A stretch of DNA of 64,000 nt. Source: Odobenus rosmarus divergens (Eukaryota > Chordata > Mammalia > Carnivora > Odobenidae). A program made the position numbers and the translations under genes. Below are positions 33,579 through 44,471 of the stretch, piece after piece. The notes under the pieces are model-generated. The model searched no databases, was not told the DNA's origin, and was given only the letters and a program-made list of their open reading frames with translations. The first letter of the stretch is position 1. Every line of letters begins with the position of its first letter. Location of the stretch: positions 124,001 through 188,000 of the forward strand of contig NW_004451524.1 in NCBI RefSeq assembly GCF_000321225.1, written 5' to 3'.

Positions 33579-34310
33579 TACCTACAATGACTATGTGGAG
33601 CATTTTTTGAAACATTTATTCCGTTCTTTCCTGAGCCTGACCGTTCAAACCTAAAACCAAACTTTAAAAATACGTAACATTCTTTGCTTGAGTAATAATA
33701 CAGTGGGAATTGAGCTCTAATGAGGTGAATTTTCTTTCCCATTTGGAGAATGTCAGTAAAATGAACAGAGAATTATGAATAATTGAGATAAAAATGTGCT
33801 TGTCTAGGTGAGTACGTGGATTGGACAGACATCGCCATCAAAATTACTTTCGCAGCAAAAATTGTTTGCAGCAAATACATTAAAGTATATTGAAACTGAG
33901 TTATTGCTTCCTTTGTGGTGTTCTGGACTGGGAACTGTGTGAAGATTGTGAGCAGTCTTTGGCTTCCCATGTGTAGTAGCAGAAGTGCTCGGCAGAGCGC
34001 TGGTGCTGATGCTCTCGGCGTCCGCACGAGGTTGGAGAGATTTCCTGGTGTCCAAATACAGACAGTGTCTTGTGGTCTCTATTATTTGAGTAACGTGGGA
34101 GTTGATAACGCACACATTTAAGAAAGGCTTGTAGTCTGAACTCTGCCTGCACCTGGTCCCCTAGACCCACACCCATGGAGGTTTCTTTCATTCCCTCGGA
34201 GGGTAACCAGACCTAGGACAGGTGGGAAACACGTGGACTTCCCAGTATTTGGAGTTAGGGGAATTAACATAGGAGCTGATATACTGTCTGGGTATGATAT
34301 TATGTAAGAA
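33579..34310. other. Unassigned sequence
   Basis: No recognised repeat. Three overlapping frames of 84-103 codons (33773-34191) share no known domain and are likely chance. Confidence 0.4.
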
Positions 34311-34817
34311 ATGCGGATGGTCCCCAGCTTACAATGGTTCTACTTAACTTTTTTTTTTTGAATTTATGATGGTGCAAAAGTGATAAGCATTCAGTAGGAA
34401 CTGTACTTTGAATTTGGATCTTTTCCTGGGCTAGTAATAGGGGATCCCATACTCCCTTATGCTGGGCCCTGGTGGCCCCAGGCCCCGCCCCCAGGCAGCC
34501 ACGCAATCTCGAGGTAAACACCCAATACACTTAGGATCATTCTGCATCCTCGCAACCATTCTGTTTTCCACTTTCAGTATAGTACTCAATAAATTACATG
34601 AGATGTTCAACACTTTATCATAAAATAGGCTTAGAGTTAGATGATTTTGTCCAACAGTAGGTTAATGGAAGTGTTCGGAGCACTCCTGAAGTAGACTAGG
34701 CTAAGCTATGATGTTCAGTGGGTTAGGTGCTGTAATAAATGCATTATGACTTAAGATATTTTCAGCTTTCAATGGGTTTATCCGGACATAACACCATGTA
34801 AGTCAAGGAAGGTCTGT
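34311..34817 (+). mobile_element. DNA-transposon-like element with inverted ends
   Basis: The left end 'ccccagcttacaatggttct' and right end 'accatgtaagtcaaggaagg' carry inverted versions of a cttac(g)atgg motif. The body matches a common mammalian repeat ('gtgcaaaagtgataagcatt', 'cagtatagtactcaataaat', 'ttacatgagatgttcaacac', 'gctaagctatgatgttcagt'). About 500 bp, no intact transposase frame. Superfamily not assigned with confidence. Confidence 0.55.
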
Positions 34818-34824
34818 ATATATT

Positions 34825-35675
34825 TGGTCTTTGCCTCCAGTTCCTGGCACAGAGCTCTTGAAACCCTTTTAATTTCCTGAGTGATAGCAGTGATAGGAGT
34901 ATCTTTTGTTATCCATAATAAGCCCCTTTCAACCAGGCCTGTGTTTATGTTAATGAGATGACTGGTGGCTAGCTGTTCCTGATAGCTTCAGGATGGGGGC
35001 TGGTTTCCAGAGGAACCAACTATGTAATTGGAGGGTTGGAATTTTCAGCCCCATCCTCCAATCTCCAAGGAGGGATGAGGGACTGAGGATTGAGTTAATC
35101 ACCAGTGACCAATGGTTTAATCAATCATGCTTACATAATGGAACCTTTATAAAAAACCCGAAATAAAGGAGCCTGCAGAGCTTCTGGGTTGGTGGATGCA
35201 TCCATATGCCAGGAGGTTGCCATACCCAACTCCAAGGGGACAGAAGCTCCTGTGTTTGGGACCCTTCTAGACTTTGTTCTATGTGCTTCTTCAAATGCCT
35301 GTTCATCTGTATCGTTTATAACATCCTTTATAATAAACCAGGAATAGTAAGTAAAATGTTGCCCTGAGTTATGTGTGCCATTATAGCAAATGATTGAATT
35401 TGAAGAGGGGGTGATGGTAATTGCCGATTTGTAGCCAAGTCAGACAAAAGTGTGGGTAACCTGGTGACCCCCTACTTGTGCTCGGCATCAGAAGTGGAGG
35501 GCAGCCTCATGGAACTGAGCCCTTAACCTTTAGAGTCTATGAACTTAGGGTAGTTAGAGTCAAAATTGCACTGAATTGGAGGACACCCAGCTGGTCCTCT
35601 TGGAGACTGGGAGAACAGATGGGTGTGAAAACCCACACATTTGGTGTCATAAGTGCTGTTGAGTCGAGAAATGTT
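34825..35675 (+). mobile_element. ERVL-type solo LTR
   Basis: Landmarks of a known mammalian LTR in order: 'gttcctggcacagagctctt', 'gcttcaggatgggggctggt', 'caatggtttaatcaatcatg', 'ctttataaaaaacccgaaat' (TATA-like), 'gagcttctgggttggtggat', a poly(A) signal AATAAA at 35332-35337, then the R/U5-like 'catcagaagtggagggcagc', 'gacacccagctggtcctctt' and 'cacacatttggtgtcataag'. No internal viral sequence adjoins it. Boundaries approximate; family name not assigned. Confidence 0.65.
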
Positions 35676-35739
35676 TTCCTTGGCCAGGCCATCTCAATTA
35701 GGGTACATGTTCAGAACACAGTCATCAGGACACAGACCC

Positions 35740-35950
35740 TATGGCCACGTCCTAGAGTTCTTGCTCCGGTCCTGCCGATGACTGGCTCTGTGAATTTGTT
35801 TCAAGTAATAATCTCTGTGAACCTCCGTTTGCACGTTTGCGAAGGAGAAATATTAGTAGCACTGGGCTCACTGACTTAGGAGGAGGATTGCATGATTTAA
35901 TATTTGCAAATGACTTAGAAATTTCCTGGCCCCTACTAAGAAGCATAATG
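35740..35950 (+). mobile_element. MIR SINE relic
   Basis: 'cgatgactggctctgtgaat', 'gtgaacctccgtttgcacgt', 'gaggattgcatgatttaata' and 'gcccctactaagaagcataa' follow the sense MIR order. Confidence 0.5.
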
Positions 35951-36839
35951 CATAATTAAGTGAATGAATAAAATCAAGTGAAAGGAATCTGATATTTTTT
36001 TGTCCTACTTTGTACTGTTTCCTGTATCTTTTTGCCCCATGGAGAATTCCTTTTCTATGTATTTGTCTGGTTGTCGGGGTCATCCTCTTCCTTTCCTGAA
36101 GGGCACCATCTTGAGTCGTAGAGTCTTAGATGCTGTGTGCTGTGCTAGCAAGGGTTGCTACCTGCAACTCTTGTCTAAGACAGATGGTGTTTCCAGTTGA
36201 TCTGAGTCCCATGGGCACACATGCGGGGATGGCTGGAGGCCCTTGCTGGACTTGTGATAATGTTATGGGTCCTCTCTGAAATGTCAAGAAGAGAAATATT
36301 TGGGAAAGACAAACATTGAAACCCTTTTATCACTTCCTTGATAAAGTTAATCGTTAACTGTGACATAGGAGTAGTTACGATGATATAAGGTGGCTAATTA
36401 GAAAGGGCCCTGGAAATAAATGCACTCACATGGTTAGAGATGGCCTACCACATCTTTGTGAATGTTCCCGTCTGGAGTCTGCTTTGAGACTGGGCAGCTG
36501 CTTCCATGGTTCCCAGGGCATTATTAGTTTCATAAAATTAATTATCCCAAGGCTCAGTAAACCTTTTGGTCTCTGTTCTCTATTATACGCGGAGTGTCCA
36601 AGAGATGAAGACCGTATGGTGGTGGGAAGAGAGGGGTGTCCTGGTGTCAGGAAGGCAGGTGGAGGGATTTCATCTCTGGGGGTAGAATTTGTGAGATAGA
36701 TAATCCTTAAAGTTTATCCTGTGAAATCCGAACATTTCAAAGTTTAGGGACATGCAGTCAACCTACTCTCTGTTTCAATCAAAATTTAATAAGACATTCC
36801 TTGTTTTATCTTGAAATATTATTCTGAACTCTAAGGGAA
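35951..36839. other. Unassigned sequence carrying first copy of a local direct repeat
   Basis: No recognised repeat family. The 34-bp segment at 36159-36192 recurs near 37463 (see the separate entry). Confidence 0.4.
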
Positions 36840-37496
36840 GCCAGGAAAGGATTCTAAGCAAGGGATGGAGAGGGGTGGGGGATGGATTTCATTTACCAAG
36901 ATGACGTGACAATAGTATGAAGAAAAATTGGAGGGAAACGGTGTTGGAGGCAGGGAGATCTATTAGAAACTCATTAGAACAATCCAGATAAGAAGTGTTG
37001 AAGGCCCAAACTCAAGCAGCTGCTGTTTAAATGGAAAAGAAGCAGTGGATTGGAAAGTTCATATAGGATTAGATTTATGGGGCCTGGCCATAAATCAGAT
37101 ATTTACAGTGGGGGATAGGGATGGGGGTGGACTATAAGGAGATGTCTAAGTTCCTCTGAGGGGCTGAGACAAGTAGAAGAGGAAAGTAATAATGCCACTC
37201 ATGAAATAATAGCAGTCAGGGTCAGTCTAAGGACTTGGGGGAGAATGACGGGTTGAATGGAGATGTTGATTTCAAGGTGACTATTGGACTTCCCAGCAGA
37301 GACCGTGAAGTAATTCAGTAAAGAACCATGCTGCTTAGCAGGAATGTCTGGGGTATAAATATATATTTTGTAGTCATCGGGGATATAGTAGTAAGTAGTC
37401 AAAAGATACTGACTTGTCAGGGTCTCACACCATTGTAACACTGAGAACGGGGTCACGTGACGTACCTGCAACTCTTACGTAAGACAGATGGTGTTT
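36159..37496. repeat. Local direct repeat pair (34 bp, 31 identical)
   Basis: Copy 1 at 36159-36192 and copy 2 at 37463-37496 share 'tacctgcaactctt' then, after three mismatches, 'taagacagatggtgttt'. The 1.3 kb between them includes an L2 fragment. Not part of any repeat I recognise. Confidence 0.8.
36840..37400 (-). mobile_element. L2-clade LINE, antisense
   Basis: Antisense L2 body in order: 'gcaagggatggagaggggtg', 'aacaatccagataagaagtg', 'gcaggaatgtctggggtata', with 'gatgttgatttcaaggtgac' and 'ttggacttcccagcagagac' between, matching the L2 segment seen at 28.7-29 kb and 61.5 kb. Confidence 0.55.
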
Positions 37497-37738
37497 TCTA
37501 TGCAGGGACACTAGGGAGCTATAAATATGTGCTTGGAGCTGCATCTCCCCTTCACATTCTGCATACGTTTGAAACTGGCATATCTCCTCATAGTTTTAAA
37601 TGTTTTAATCTCAGTATCTCCTATTTTGTATTCAATAAATGGGTCACATTGAATCCTGTCTCTCCAATGATCATTATATGTTCTTATAATTATGTGTATT
37701 TGTAGTTTATCATTAACGTAATTCATCATACTATAGCA

Positions 37739-37952
37739 ATGCTCATGGTTTTTTTTTAAAGATTTTTTAAATTTATTTATTTGAGAGAGAGAGCATGGGG
37801 GGCGGGGAGGGTCAGAGGGAGAAGCAGACTCCCTGCTGAACAGGAAGCCCCATGTGGGACTCGATCCTGGGACTACAAGATCATGACCTAAGCTGAAGGC
37901 AGTCGCTTAACCACCTGAGCCACCCAGGTGCTCTGATGCTCACGTTTTTTTA
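37739..37952 (-). mobile_element. Can-SINE, antisense, near-perfect TSD
   Basis: The body (37756-37935) begins 'taaagattttttaaatttat' and ends 'cacctgagccacccaggtgc'. The TSD is 'atgctcatggttttttt' (37739-37755) against 'atgctcacgttttttt' (37936-37951). Confidence 0.94.
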
Positions 37953-38902
37953 AAAAAGAAAGTAAATCACTTGACAGGTGAGATGTTGCCTTGTTCATTC
38001 AGAAAAACTGAGATCCTCTTGGAAATGTGAGTGGGAAGTGGGCTAGGGCAGAATGTAGAAAGCTGGTCTTTAGTCTGACTCTCATCTCCTTGGAAAGAAC
38101 ATCAACCAGGGTAAAACTTAATGCATCTAGGTGAATGGAAATCAGTTGAATTGACTTTTGAGGGACTTGTTCCTTTGCTGCCATTTCAAAACTCAATACC
38201 ATGTAATGTTCTAGAATAAGGCCATTACAAAGATCAACAGAAAAAATACAGAGTTTTACTTAACGCAGGAAGATTATACATTTGCAAAAGCCTTTAATTG
38301 TACAAGTTTTCAGTGAAACTTGAAGCTTTAATTTAATCACAAATCTATAATATGCAAGTAGGCATCGTGCTTTCCAATACTAAGAAATCTGTTCTTCCAC
38401 TGATGTGTGAAGGATTTAAATGGCCATCAACCTTCAACACTAATAGCTTTTCTCTTTTTCCCTCACGTGTCTGCAGCATATAGTTACAGCCCAGAAGACT
38501 CTGAACAGTGTTTTTGAGCACACTTAAGAATTAAACATTAAAATTCTGCTAAATCATAATGCCAACAGGATAAAATGTCTACAGTAATTATACCCAGTGG
38601 ATTATGACAATAGAAATTTCTTTATTCCATTAAAAATAATAAGTATCAATAACTAAAATCTGTATGCAGACGTGTTTATTCTTTAAGAAGTATTTGCTTA
38701 CAAGTAGTGGTATTATTTGAAAAAATGTGCTTAAGTTGTGCTTGTAACAATTTCTGGCTTATGAAGTTACTATTAGGTACCACCGTTTTATGGTCTTTAA
38801 ATTGGGCTTGTAAACATAATATAAATATACGTGTGTGTAATGTGTATGTATTGGTGTGTTCAGTTGATAAAACTAAAAAAGTAAGGAAAGAAACATCACT
38901 TG
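37953..38902. other. Unassigned AT-rich sequence
   Basis: About 950 bp without recognised repeats or genes. The low repeat content and AT-rich, non-simple sequence from 38220 to 38660 could be conserved non-coding DNA, but nothing specific supports this. Confidence 0.35.
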
Positions 38903-39114
38903 ACAATTCCTGTGTGGCTTAGTCGTTAAGCATCTGCCTTCAGCTCGGGTCGTGATCCCAGGGTCCTGGGATCGAGCCTCACATCGGGCTCCCTGCTCAG
39001 CGGGAAGCCTGCTTCTCCCTCTCCCACTCCCCCTGCTTGTGTTCCCTCTCTCGCTGTGTCTCTCTCTGTCAAATAAATAAATGAAATCTTAAAAAAAAAA
39101 AAAACAATTTCTGT
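38903..39114 (+). mobile_element. Can-SINE, slightly 5'-truncated
   Basis: The body (about 38913-39103) starts at 'gtggcttagtcgttaagc', so about a dozen 5' bases are missing. It has a complete 'ggatcgagcctcacatcggg' region, (TC)n tract and A14 tail. The TSD is 'acaattcctgt' against 'acaatttctgt', one mismatch. Confidence 0.94.
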
Positions 39115-39271
39115 ATAAAGGCGCTTCTTCAACTGAACATCAGGATAAATTCAAGCAGCCAGAAGGCAGACTCTCACATAAGGATATGCCTCATTTATAG
39201 CTAGATAGAAATATATTCTCTTCAGTCTCCTTGGAATGACAGCCTCAGTCATCCTTGGAGAAGGGGAAGTT

Positions 39272-39509
39272 CATTGCCCCAAAACTTTTTTCTTTTTAAG
39301 ATTTTATTTATTTATTTGACAGGGAGAGAGAGCACGCACACACACACAAGCAGTGGGGGCAGCAAGCAGAGGGAGAGGGAGAAGCAGACTTCCTGCTCTG
39401 CAGAGAGTTTGATGAGGGGCTCGATCCCAGGACCCTGGGATCATGACCTGAGCCGAAGGCAGATGCTTAAATGACTGCGCCATGCAGGTGTCCCATTGCC
39501 CCAAAACTT
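39272..39509 (-). mobile_element. Can-SINE, antisense, perfect 16-bp TSD
   Basis: The body (39288-39493) begins 'tttaagattttatttattta' and ends 'tgcgccatgcaggtgtcc', with an internal (CA)n expansion near 39337-39348. The TSD 'cattgccccaaaactt' is identical at 39272-39287 and 39494-39509. Confidence 0.97.
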
Positions 39510-39894
39510 CTGCCAGGGTCAGAAGATGTGGAGGCAGCCAGAAGTGCAAGAGCAGAGCATGCCCACTGAGCATGCTCACCGACTCCTCTCTCCAGGCTGA
39601 CATAATGGATCATTTCTCCTTCATGTTAGCCAGGAGGACGCCTAAGAGTGCCCTCTCTTCCTGGGTGGGTCTCGGCTCTCCTCTTCACAGAGTAAACCTG
39701 TGGTCCACTGTCCAACAGAATATCCCTGGCCCCTCCAACCCTGCCGGGCCTCATTGCTTGTTGAGTGTTTTGTAGTTGAATCTATTCATCTGACATTTGT
39801 TACCTTTAACCAAAGGATAACTGAGAATGATAGGGAGGAAGAGGAGAAATACACCGTAACATATCGAACCCTGGATGAGAAGTCGGCACTGTGC

Positions 39895-40100
39895 AAGGCA
39901 TGCAGCACGTTTTAGATCTGGGATCACGTTTATGTTCCTAAAAAGCCTAGGAGATGGGCACCATCTCCATTTGACACAGGTTGGATACCTCAGCTATGAA
40001 AGATAAGTAGTATATCCTGTTTATATAGCTAACACAGGGGCTGGCCAAAATTCAAAGCCTGGATCATCTGGCACCAAAGCCCTTCCTCTACAGACACCTA
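39895..40100 (-). mobile_element. MIR SINE relic, antisense
   Basis: 'gatgggcaccatctccattt', 'agctaacacaggggctggcc', 'aaaattcaaagcctggatca' follow the antisense MIR order (ttatccccatttt..., cacagctagtaag..., gatttgaacccagg...). Confidence 0.55.
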
Positions 40101-40293
40101 AAGTGATTTTTTGTTAGGCATAGTCAAATTTGGGAAAGGCAGCCCCCTCACCACTTTGTCCCAGAGTTTGTTGCATGAACCAAAGCTAGAAAGGTTAAAT
40201 GTAAACATTTCTCTGAGCAAGGAGCCAGAAGGACTGCTAATACGTGATTGACATGGTGGATAGTCCCTTCTGCCTGTAGTGAGCTCCTTAAAC

Positions 40294-40530
40294 TAAAGCA
40301 CTTAGTGCGGGCACCTGGGTGGCTCAGTCGTTAAGCGTCTGCCTTCGGCTCAGGTCATGATCCCAGGGTCTGGGATCGAGTCCCACATGGAGTCCCGCAT
40401 CGGGCTCCCTGCTCGGCAGGAAGCCTATTTCTCCCTCTCCCACTCCCCCTGCTTGTGTTCCTGCTCTCGCTATCTCTCTCTGTGTCAAATAAATAAAATC
40501 TTTAAAATAAATAAATAAAGCACTTAGTGC
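40294..40530 (+). mobile_element. Can-SINE with perfect 15-bp TSD and internal 12-bp duplication
   Basis: The body (40309-40515) has the head 'gggcacctgggtggctcagt' and tail AAATAAAATCTTTAAAATAAATAAA. The TSD 'taaagcacttagtgc' is identical at 40294-40308 and 40516-40530. The 'gagtcccacatg' block at 40378-40389 is repeated as 'gagtcccgcatc' at 40390-40401, immediately after the B-box-like region. Confidence 0.97.
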
Positions 40531-41441
40531 ATCTGAGAGCATCCTCTTCTATGCGTGATATGTAGCTTTATATCTCAGCCAAGGGTTCTGACTTTTGACC
40601 TTCAAGTCATTTGTGTTGATTTTCCCTTTTCTGCCAGCTTACAAAGAACTTTGGCCCAGATTTCCTCTTGATTAGCTCAGTAATGACCCCCCCCAATCTG
40701 GTGCTGTCGCCTCGTTTTGTTTATCTGGGAACATTTTTCTCTCGTTGCTAAGACTCATTATGAGGATTGTACTAACCCAGGCTCTTGGCAAGGATTCCAT
40801 GATATCCACTGGATCATAGATCTTCCTATCTACAACTCTTCCCTGTGAGCTATGCCAAATATACTTACTGCTCTCTCCTAAAATTTTACATGAAATGCTT
40901 TTTTTGTTTTTCGTGGTTTTTTTTGCCAACCTAGATTTATTTACCAAGGCTCAAATTGTATAATTTGAACTTGGTCCAATCCTCATTTTCCAGATTTTTA
41001 TTAACTATTACATGTCTTAGATGAATTCATAGCTAATTTGTTATCATCCTCTTGTTCAGACATCAAGAACTGCCTAGAAACATTTTACTAAAAGCAGGAA
41101 CTTGTGATTAATGCTATCAGCACTCTTGGTAGATAAAAATAGATACGCAGAATCCTATGAAGAAGACAGTAGAATACCATCCCAGCAATGATTCTGTTTC
41201 AGAGATCTCAACTATATGCTAAAGTATTTTCCTAAGAAGTAAATCTCAGTAATTTACTATAGGGGAAAAGAAAAACACCTGAGGTTTTTTTTTTTTATCT
41301 TAGGAGGCACCAAGTATGTATGTCCTATGTACTTGATAAATGTATATGATATGTATAGGACACTGCTAGAGATATAAAATCTGTGACGATTTTAGTTTAG
41401 AGTGATTGAAAAATTCTTTACCTTGATTAGTTTGGTGGTTA
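40531..41441. other. Unassigned sequence
   Basis: No recognised repeat family or gene. C8 and T-rich runs occur near 40687 and 41286. Confidence 0.4.
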
Positions 41442-41873
41442 TGAGGGAGCAGAAGCCTAGCTAAGGACAAAGCACAAGCTGACACCTTGCAACCTCCCCC
41501 ACCCCACCCCACCCCATGTGGGACATTCCTCCTGGAAGCTCCCAATTGTCTTAATGTTAATGCCTTACTAGAGGGAGAAACAGTCTTACAAGGCAAAGGC
41601 CTCCAGTATCTTGTAGGTCCTCTTTAGCATATGAAAGTTCTTTTGAAAAACTCACTTTTCCTTACCTCCCCGGACTCCCAAGTATGTAATCAGCCACCCC
41701 TCATAATCCTGGTGCATCCGCTCTCTCTGCCCTCGGGTCCTGTGTCCTATCCTGTGCCTTTAATAAAACTTTTTTGTACCTTTTTGTACCCAAGACATTT
41801 CAAGAATTCTTTCTTGGTCGTCGGCTCCGGACCTCACCCCACCAAACCTCACCTATATTCCAAAACGACATCA
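41442..41873 (+). mobile_element. ERV solo LTR (class-I-like), short form
   Basis: Starts TGAGGG and ends ACATCA. It contains a poly(A) signal AATAAA at 41762-41767 followed by GT/T-rich sequence and a U5-like 'caagaattctttcttggtcg'. The CACCCC-repeat stretch at 41499-41516 lies in U3. It aligns over its length with the minus-strand LTR at 46198-46910 but lacks about 302 bp near 41531. No gag, pol or env sequence adjoins it. The flanks 'gtta' and 'gtca' may be a decayed 4-bp TSD. Confidence 0.8.
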
Positions 41874-41955
41874 GTCATGTGCATACAGTTACCAAAACTC
41901 ATCAAATTACACATTTTGTAACATACATACATTTTGCTAATGGAAATTTTACCTT

Positions 41956-42095
41956 AGAAAAAACTAGGGGCTCCTGGCAGGCTCAGTCAGTGGAGTGTGT
42001 GACTCTTGATCACGGGTTTGTGCGTTCAAGCCCCATGTTGGGTGTAGAGATTACTTTAAAAAATAAAATAAAATCTTTAAGGAAAGAAAAAACTA
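41956..42095 (+). mobile_element. Old short Can-SINE with 11-bp TSD
   Basis: The short tRNA-derived body (41967-42084) reads 'ggggctcctggcaggctcag', 'gtgactcttgatcacgggtt', 'tcaagccccatgttgggtgt', with tail AAATAAAATAAAATC. It resembles the 503-648 copy rather than the (TC)n-bearing type. The TSD 'agaaaaaacta' is identical at 41956-41966 and 42085-42095. Confidence 0.88.
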
Positions 42096-42302
42096 TCAGT
42101 CATACATGTCTAATAATGTATATTTATACTCAAGCCCAAAAGAAATATTCACGATCAAAAAGGGAGCACTGGGATAGCTAGTCACTCACCTTACTTCCTT
42201 AGGCTGATGAATTATTGGAGAATCTGTCTTTATTTCTGCTTCCTCTCCACACCTCCACCTTCCCATCTTGAAATCTCACTGATATCCATATGCATTTATA
42301 AC

Positions 42303-42810
42303 TGTGGTTGGCAGCATAATGGCCCTTCAACTACCTCGACATTCTAATCCCCAGAGCTTACATGAATATGTTACCTTACATGGTAAAAGGGACTTTGCAA
42401 ACATGTTTAAATTACAGATCTTGAAATAGGGGGATTATCCTGGATTATCTGAGTAGGCCCAATGTAATCATAAGTGTGCTTAAAGAGGAAAGAGGGAGAT
42501 AGGAATGTCAAAGAGAAGATAGGACTACAGGATCAGAGGGCAGAGGATGTAATTGCTAGCTTGAAGATGAGGGGAACCCTGAGTTGAGCAATGCAGGTGG
42601 CCTCTGGAAGCAGGGAAAGGCAAAGAAATGGATTGTCCCATAGGAGATTGTCCCCTGCATCCAAAAGGAACACAGTCCTGCAGATACCTTGATGTTAGTC
42701 CAGTGAGATCCATTTGAGACTTCTGCTCTCTTGAATTGCAAGATAATTAATTGGACCTAAGTGACTATATTTGTGGTCATTTGTTACAGCAGCAATAAGA
42801 AACTAATACA
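42303..42810 (+). mobile_element. MaLR MLT1-type solo LTR
   Basis: Sense MLT1 order: 'ttggcagcataatggccctt', 'aatccccagagcttacatga', 'tatgttaccttacatggtaa', 'aagggactttgcaaacatgt', 'ggattatcctggattatctg', then 'acagcagcaataagaaacta' and the terminal 'atac(a)' end. A clean, nearly complete LTR without internal sequence. Confidence 0.85.
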
Positions 42811-43300
42811 TTGCCCTGAACTTGAGAAATCCCTCTGTCCTTACAGTTAGGACACTGAGCTTCCTTAGATTTTACCTTCACCTCCTCTCCCCCTCTGTAT
42901 CCTTGTGGTATTTTCCTTTAAGGATTTTTTTTTTTTTTTCAATGTCTAGGAATCTAATTTTGGATGATTCCCAAGTAGCATCACTTTATACACAGCATTT
43001 CAAGTCTTAATTTGTTATATTATTTTTTAAAGTAGGAGTTCTTCAGATCTTCTTCTTGGTCTATAAATAGTACCACTATTCCCTAGGCATCGTGGTGAGG
43101 ACAGACAGCAAAGCACATGCCTTCCTCTCTCCTGATAATGGTTTCCTTTGAGAATCATCATATGGGGTCACTGGTGGGGAGAGGAGTAATGTGTAGAAAA
43201 GGGTATTTGTCAGTATTAAATGAGCTCAACATAGAGGCATAGTTATCACTTAATAACTCTTAGAACTGTTATTTTCTTTGTGCACGCATCCTAGTCCTTC
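42811..43300. other. Unassigned sequence
   Basis: T-rich tract near 42926; no gene or repeat family recognised. Confidence 0.4.
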
Positions 43301-43319
43301 TGCAAAATAGGTTTCTAGA

Positions 43320-43800
43320 AGTAGCCTGTTCTAAATATGCAAATAATATGGAGATCTGGAAATTGCCTGGTGATTTGCATTACTCAGTTCCCCGGCATTA
43401 TTTTATAAAATGTTTGTATGATTATGCCATAATTTTATTGCCCAGATTATGTGAGCAAAATAAATTTGTGTCTCCCCAAAGGATTTCAGAGATAGATTCT
43501 GTATACTAAAGAATTTTCTTTCTTTTCTTCAGTAACACTTTTAAATAAATCATTCAAATGAGTTCTGCTGCATAATGTGTTTTCTTTTTTTAGCTTTTTA
43601 TCTCTTTTCCACAAGCCATGCTTGGATAGATACTTTTAAAAGATTTTAGCCGTTGAAAAGTATTCAGAGCAAAACTGGAAAGAGGCATTTGCCATCCTCC
43701 TCCATGATTATGCCAACTTAATGCCGGGGTATCTGAGGAGTATCATTAAAGAAAATGAAAGCTTCTGGAGCTATTAATTAGACAAGTAATTCTTTCGTTT
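43320..43800. promoter_or_regulatory. Candidate regulatory block with paired POU octamers
   Basis: A perfect octamer ATGCAAAT is at 43337-43344 and its reverse complement ATTTGCAT at 43373-43380, 28 bp apart. They are followed by non-repetitive AT-rich sequence with 'ctattaattagacaag' near 43772. No transposon is recognised. Octamers are POU-factor sites by established knowledge; any enhancer role is inference. Confidence 0.35.
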
Positions 43801-43811
43801 CTTCACTGACT

Positions 43812-44470
43812 TTATTTTTTTTTATTCAAGGTCATGTTCAAAGTCTTAGCCAACCAGCTGCTAATTTTAGTCTTGTATTTTATTGTGGCAAGAACCCTTA
43901 AACACGAGATCTACCCTCTTAACAAATTTTCGAGTGTAAAATACAGTATTGTTAACTGCAGAGACAGTGTTGTGCAGCAGATCTCTGGAACTTTTTCATC
44001 TTGCATACTTAAGACGTTATGCCCATTGATTAGCAACTCACATTTTCCCCTTCCCCCAGTCCCTGATAACCACCATTGTACTCTCTACTTCTGTGAGTTT
44101 GACTATTGTAGATACCTCCTATAAGTGGAATCAGGCAGTATTTGTCCTTCTGTGACTGGTTTGTTTCACTTAGCATCACGTCCCCCGGGTTCATCCATGT
44201 TGTCACCAACAGCAGGGTTCTTTTGTAAGGCTAAGTAATATTCCATTGTATGTATATACCACATTTTCTTTCTCCATTCATTTGTTAATGGATATTTGGC
44301 TTGTTTCTACATCTTGGCTCTAGTGCCTCATTGAACCTAGAGTGCTCGTATTTCTGGACATGCTGATTTCAGTCTTTTTGGATAAATATCCAGAAGTGTG
44401 AGTGCTGGATCATAAAGTAGCTCTATTGGTAACTTTTAAAGAAATAGCCATAGTGTTCTCCATAGTGACA
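43812..44470 (-). mobile_element. L1M 3' end, antisense (3' half of a twin-primed insertion)
   Basis: Starts at the complement of a poly(A) (T-rich 43812-43826). It continues with antisense L1M 3' landmarks: 'tctctggaactttttcatct', 'gataaccaccattgtactct', 'ataagtggaatcaggcagta', 'gactggtttgtttcacttag', 'taatattccattgtatgtat', 'agccatagtgttctccatag'. It ends abruptly at 44470, where the L1 orientation flips. Confidence 0.85.
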
Positions 44471-44471
44471 T

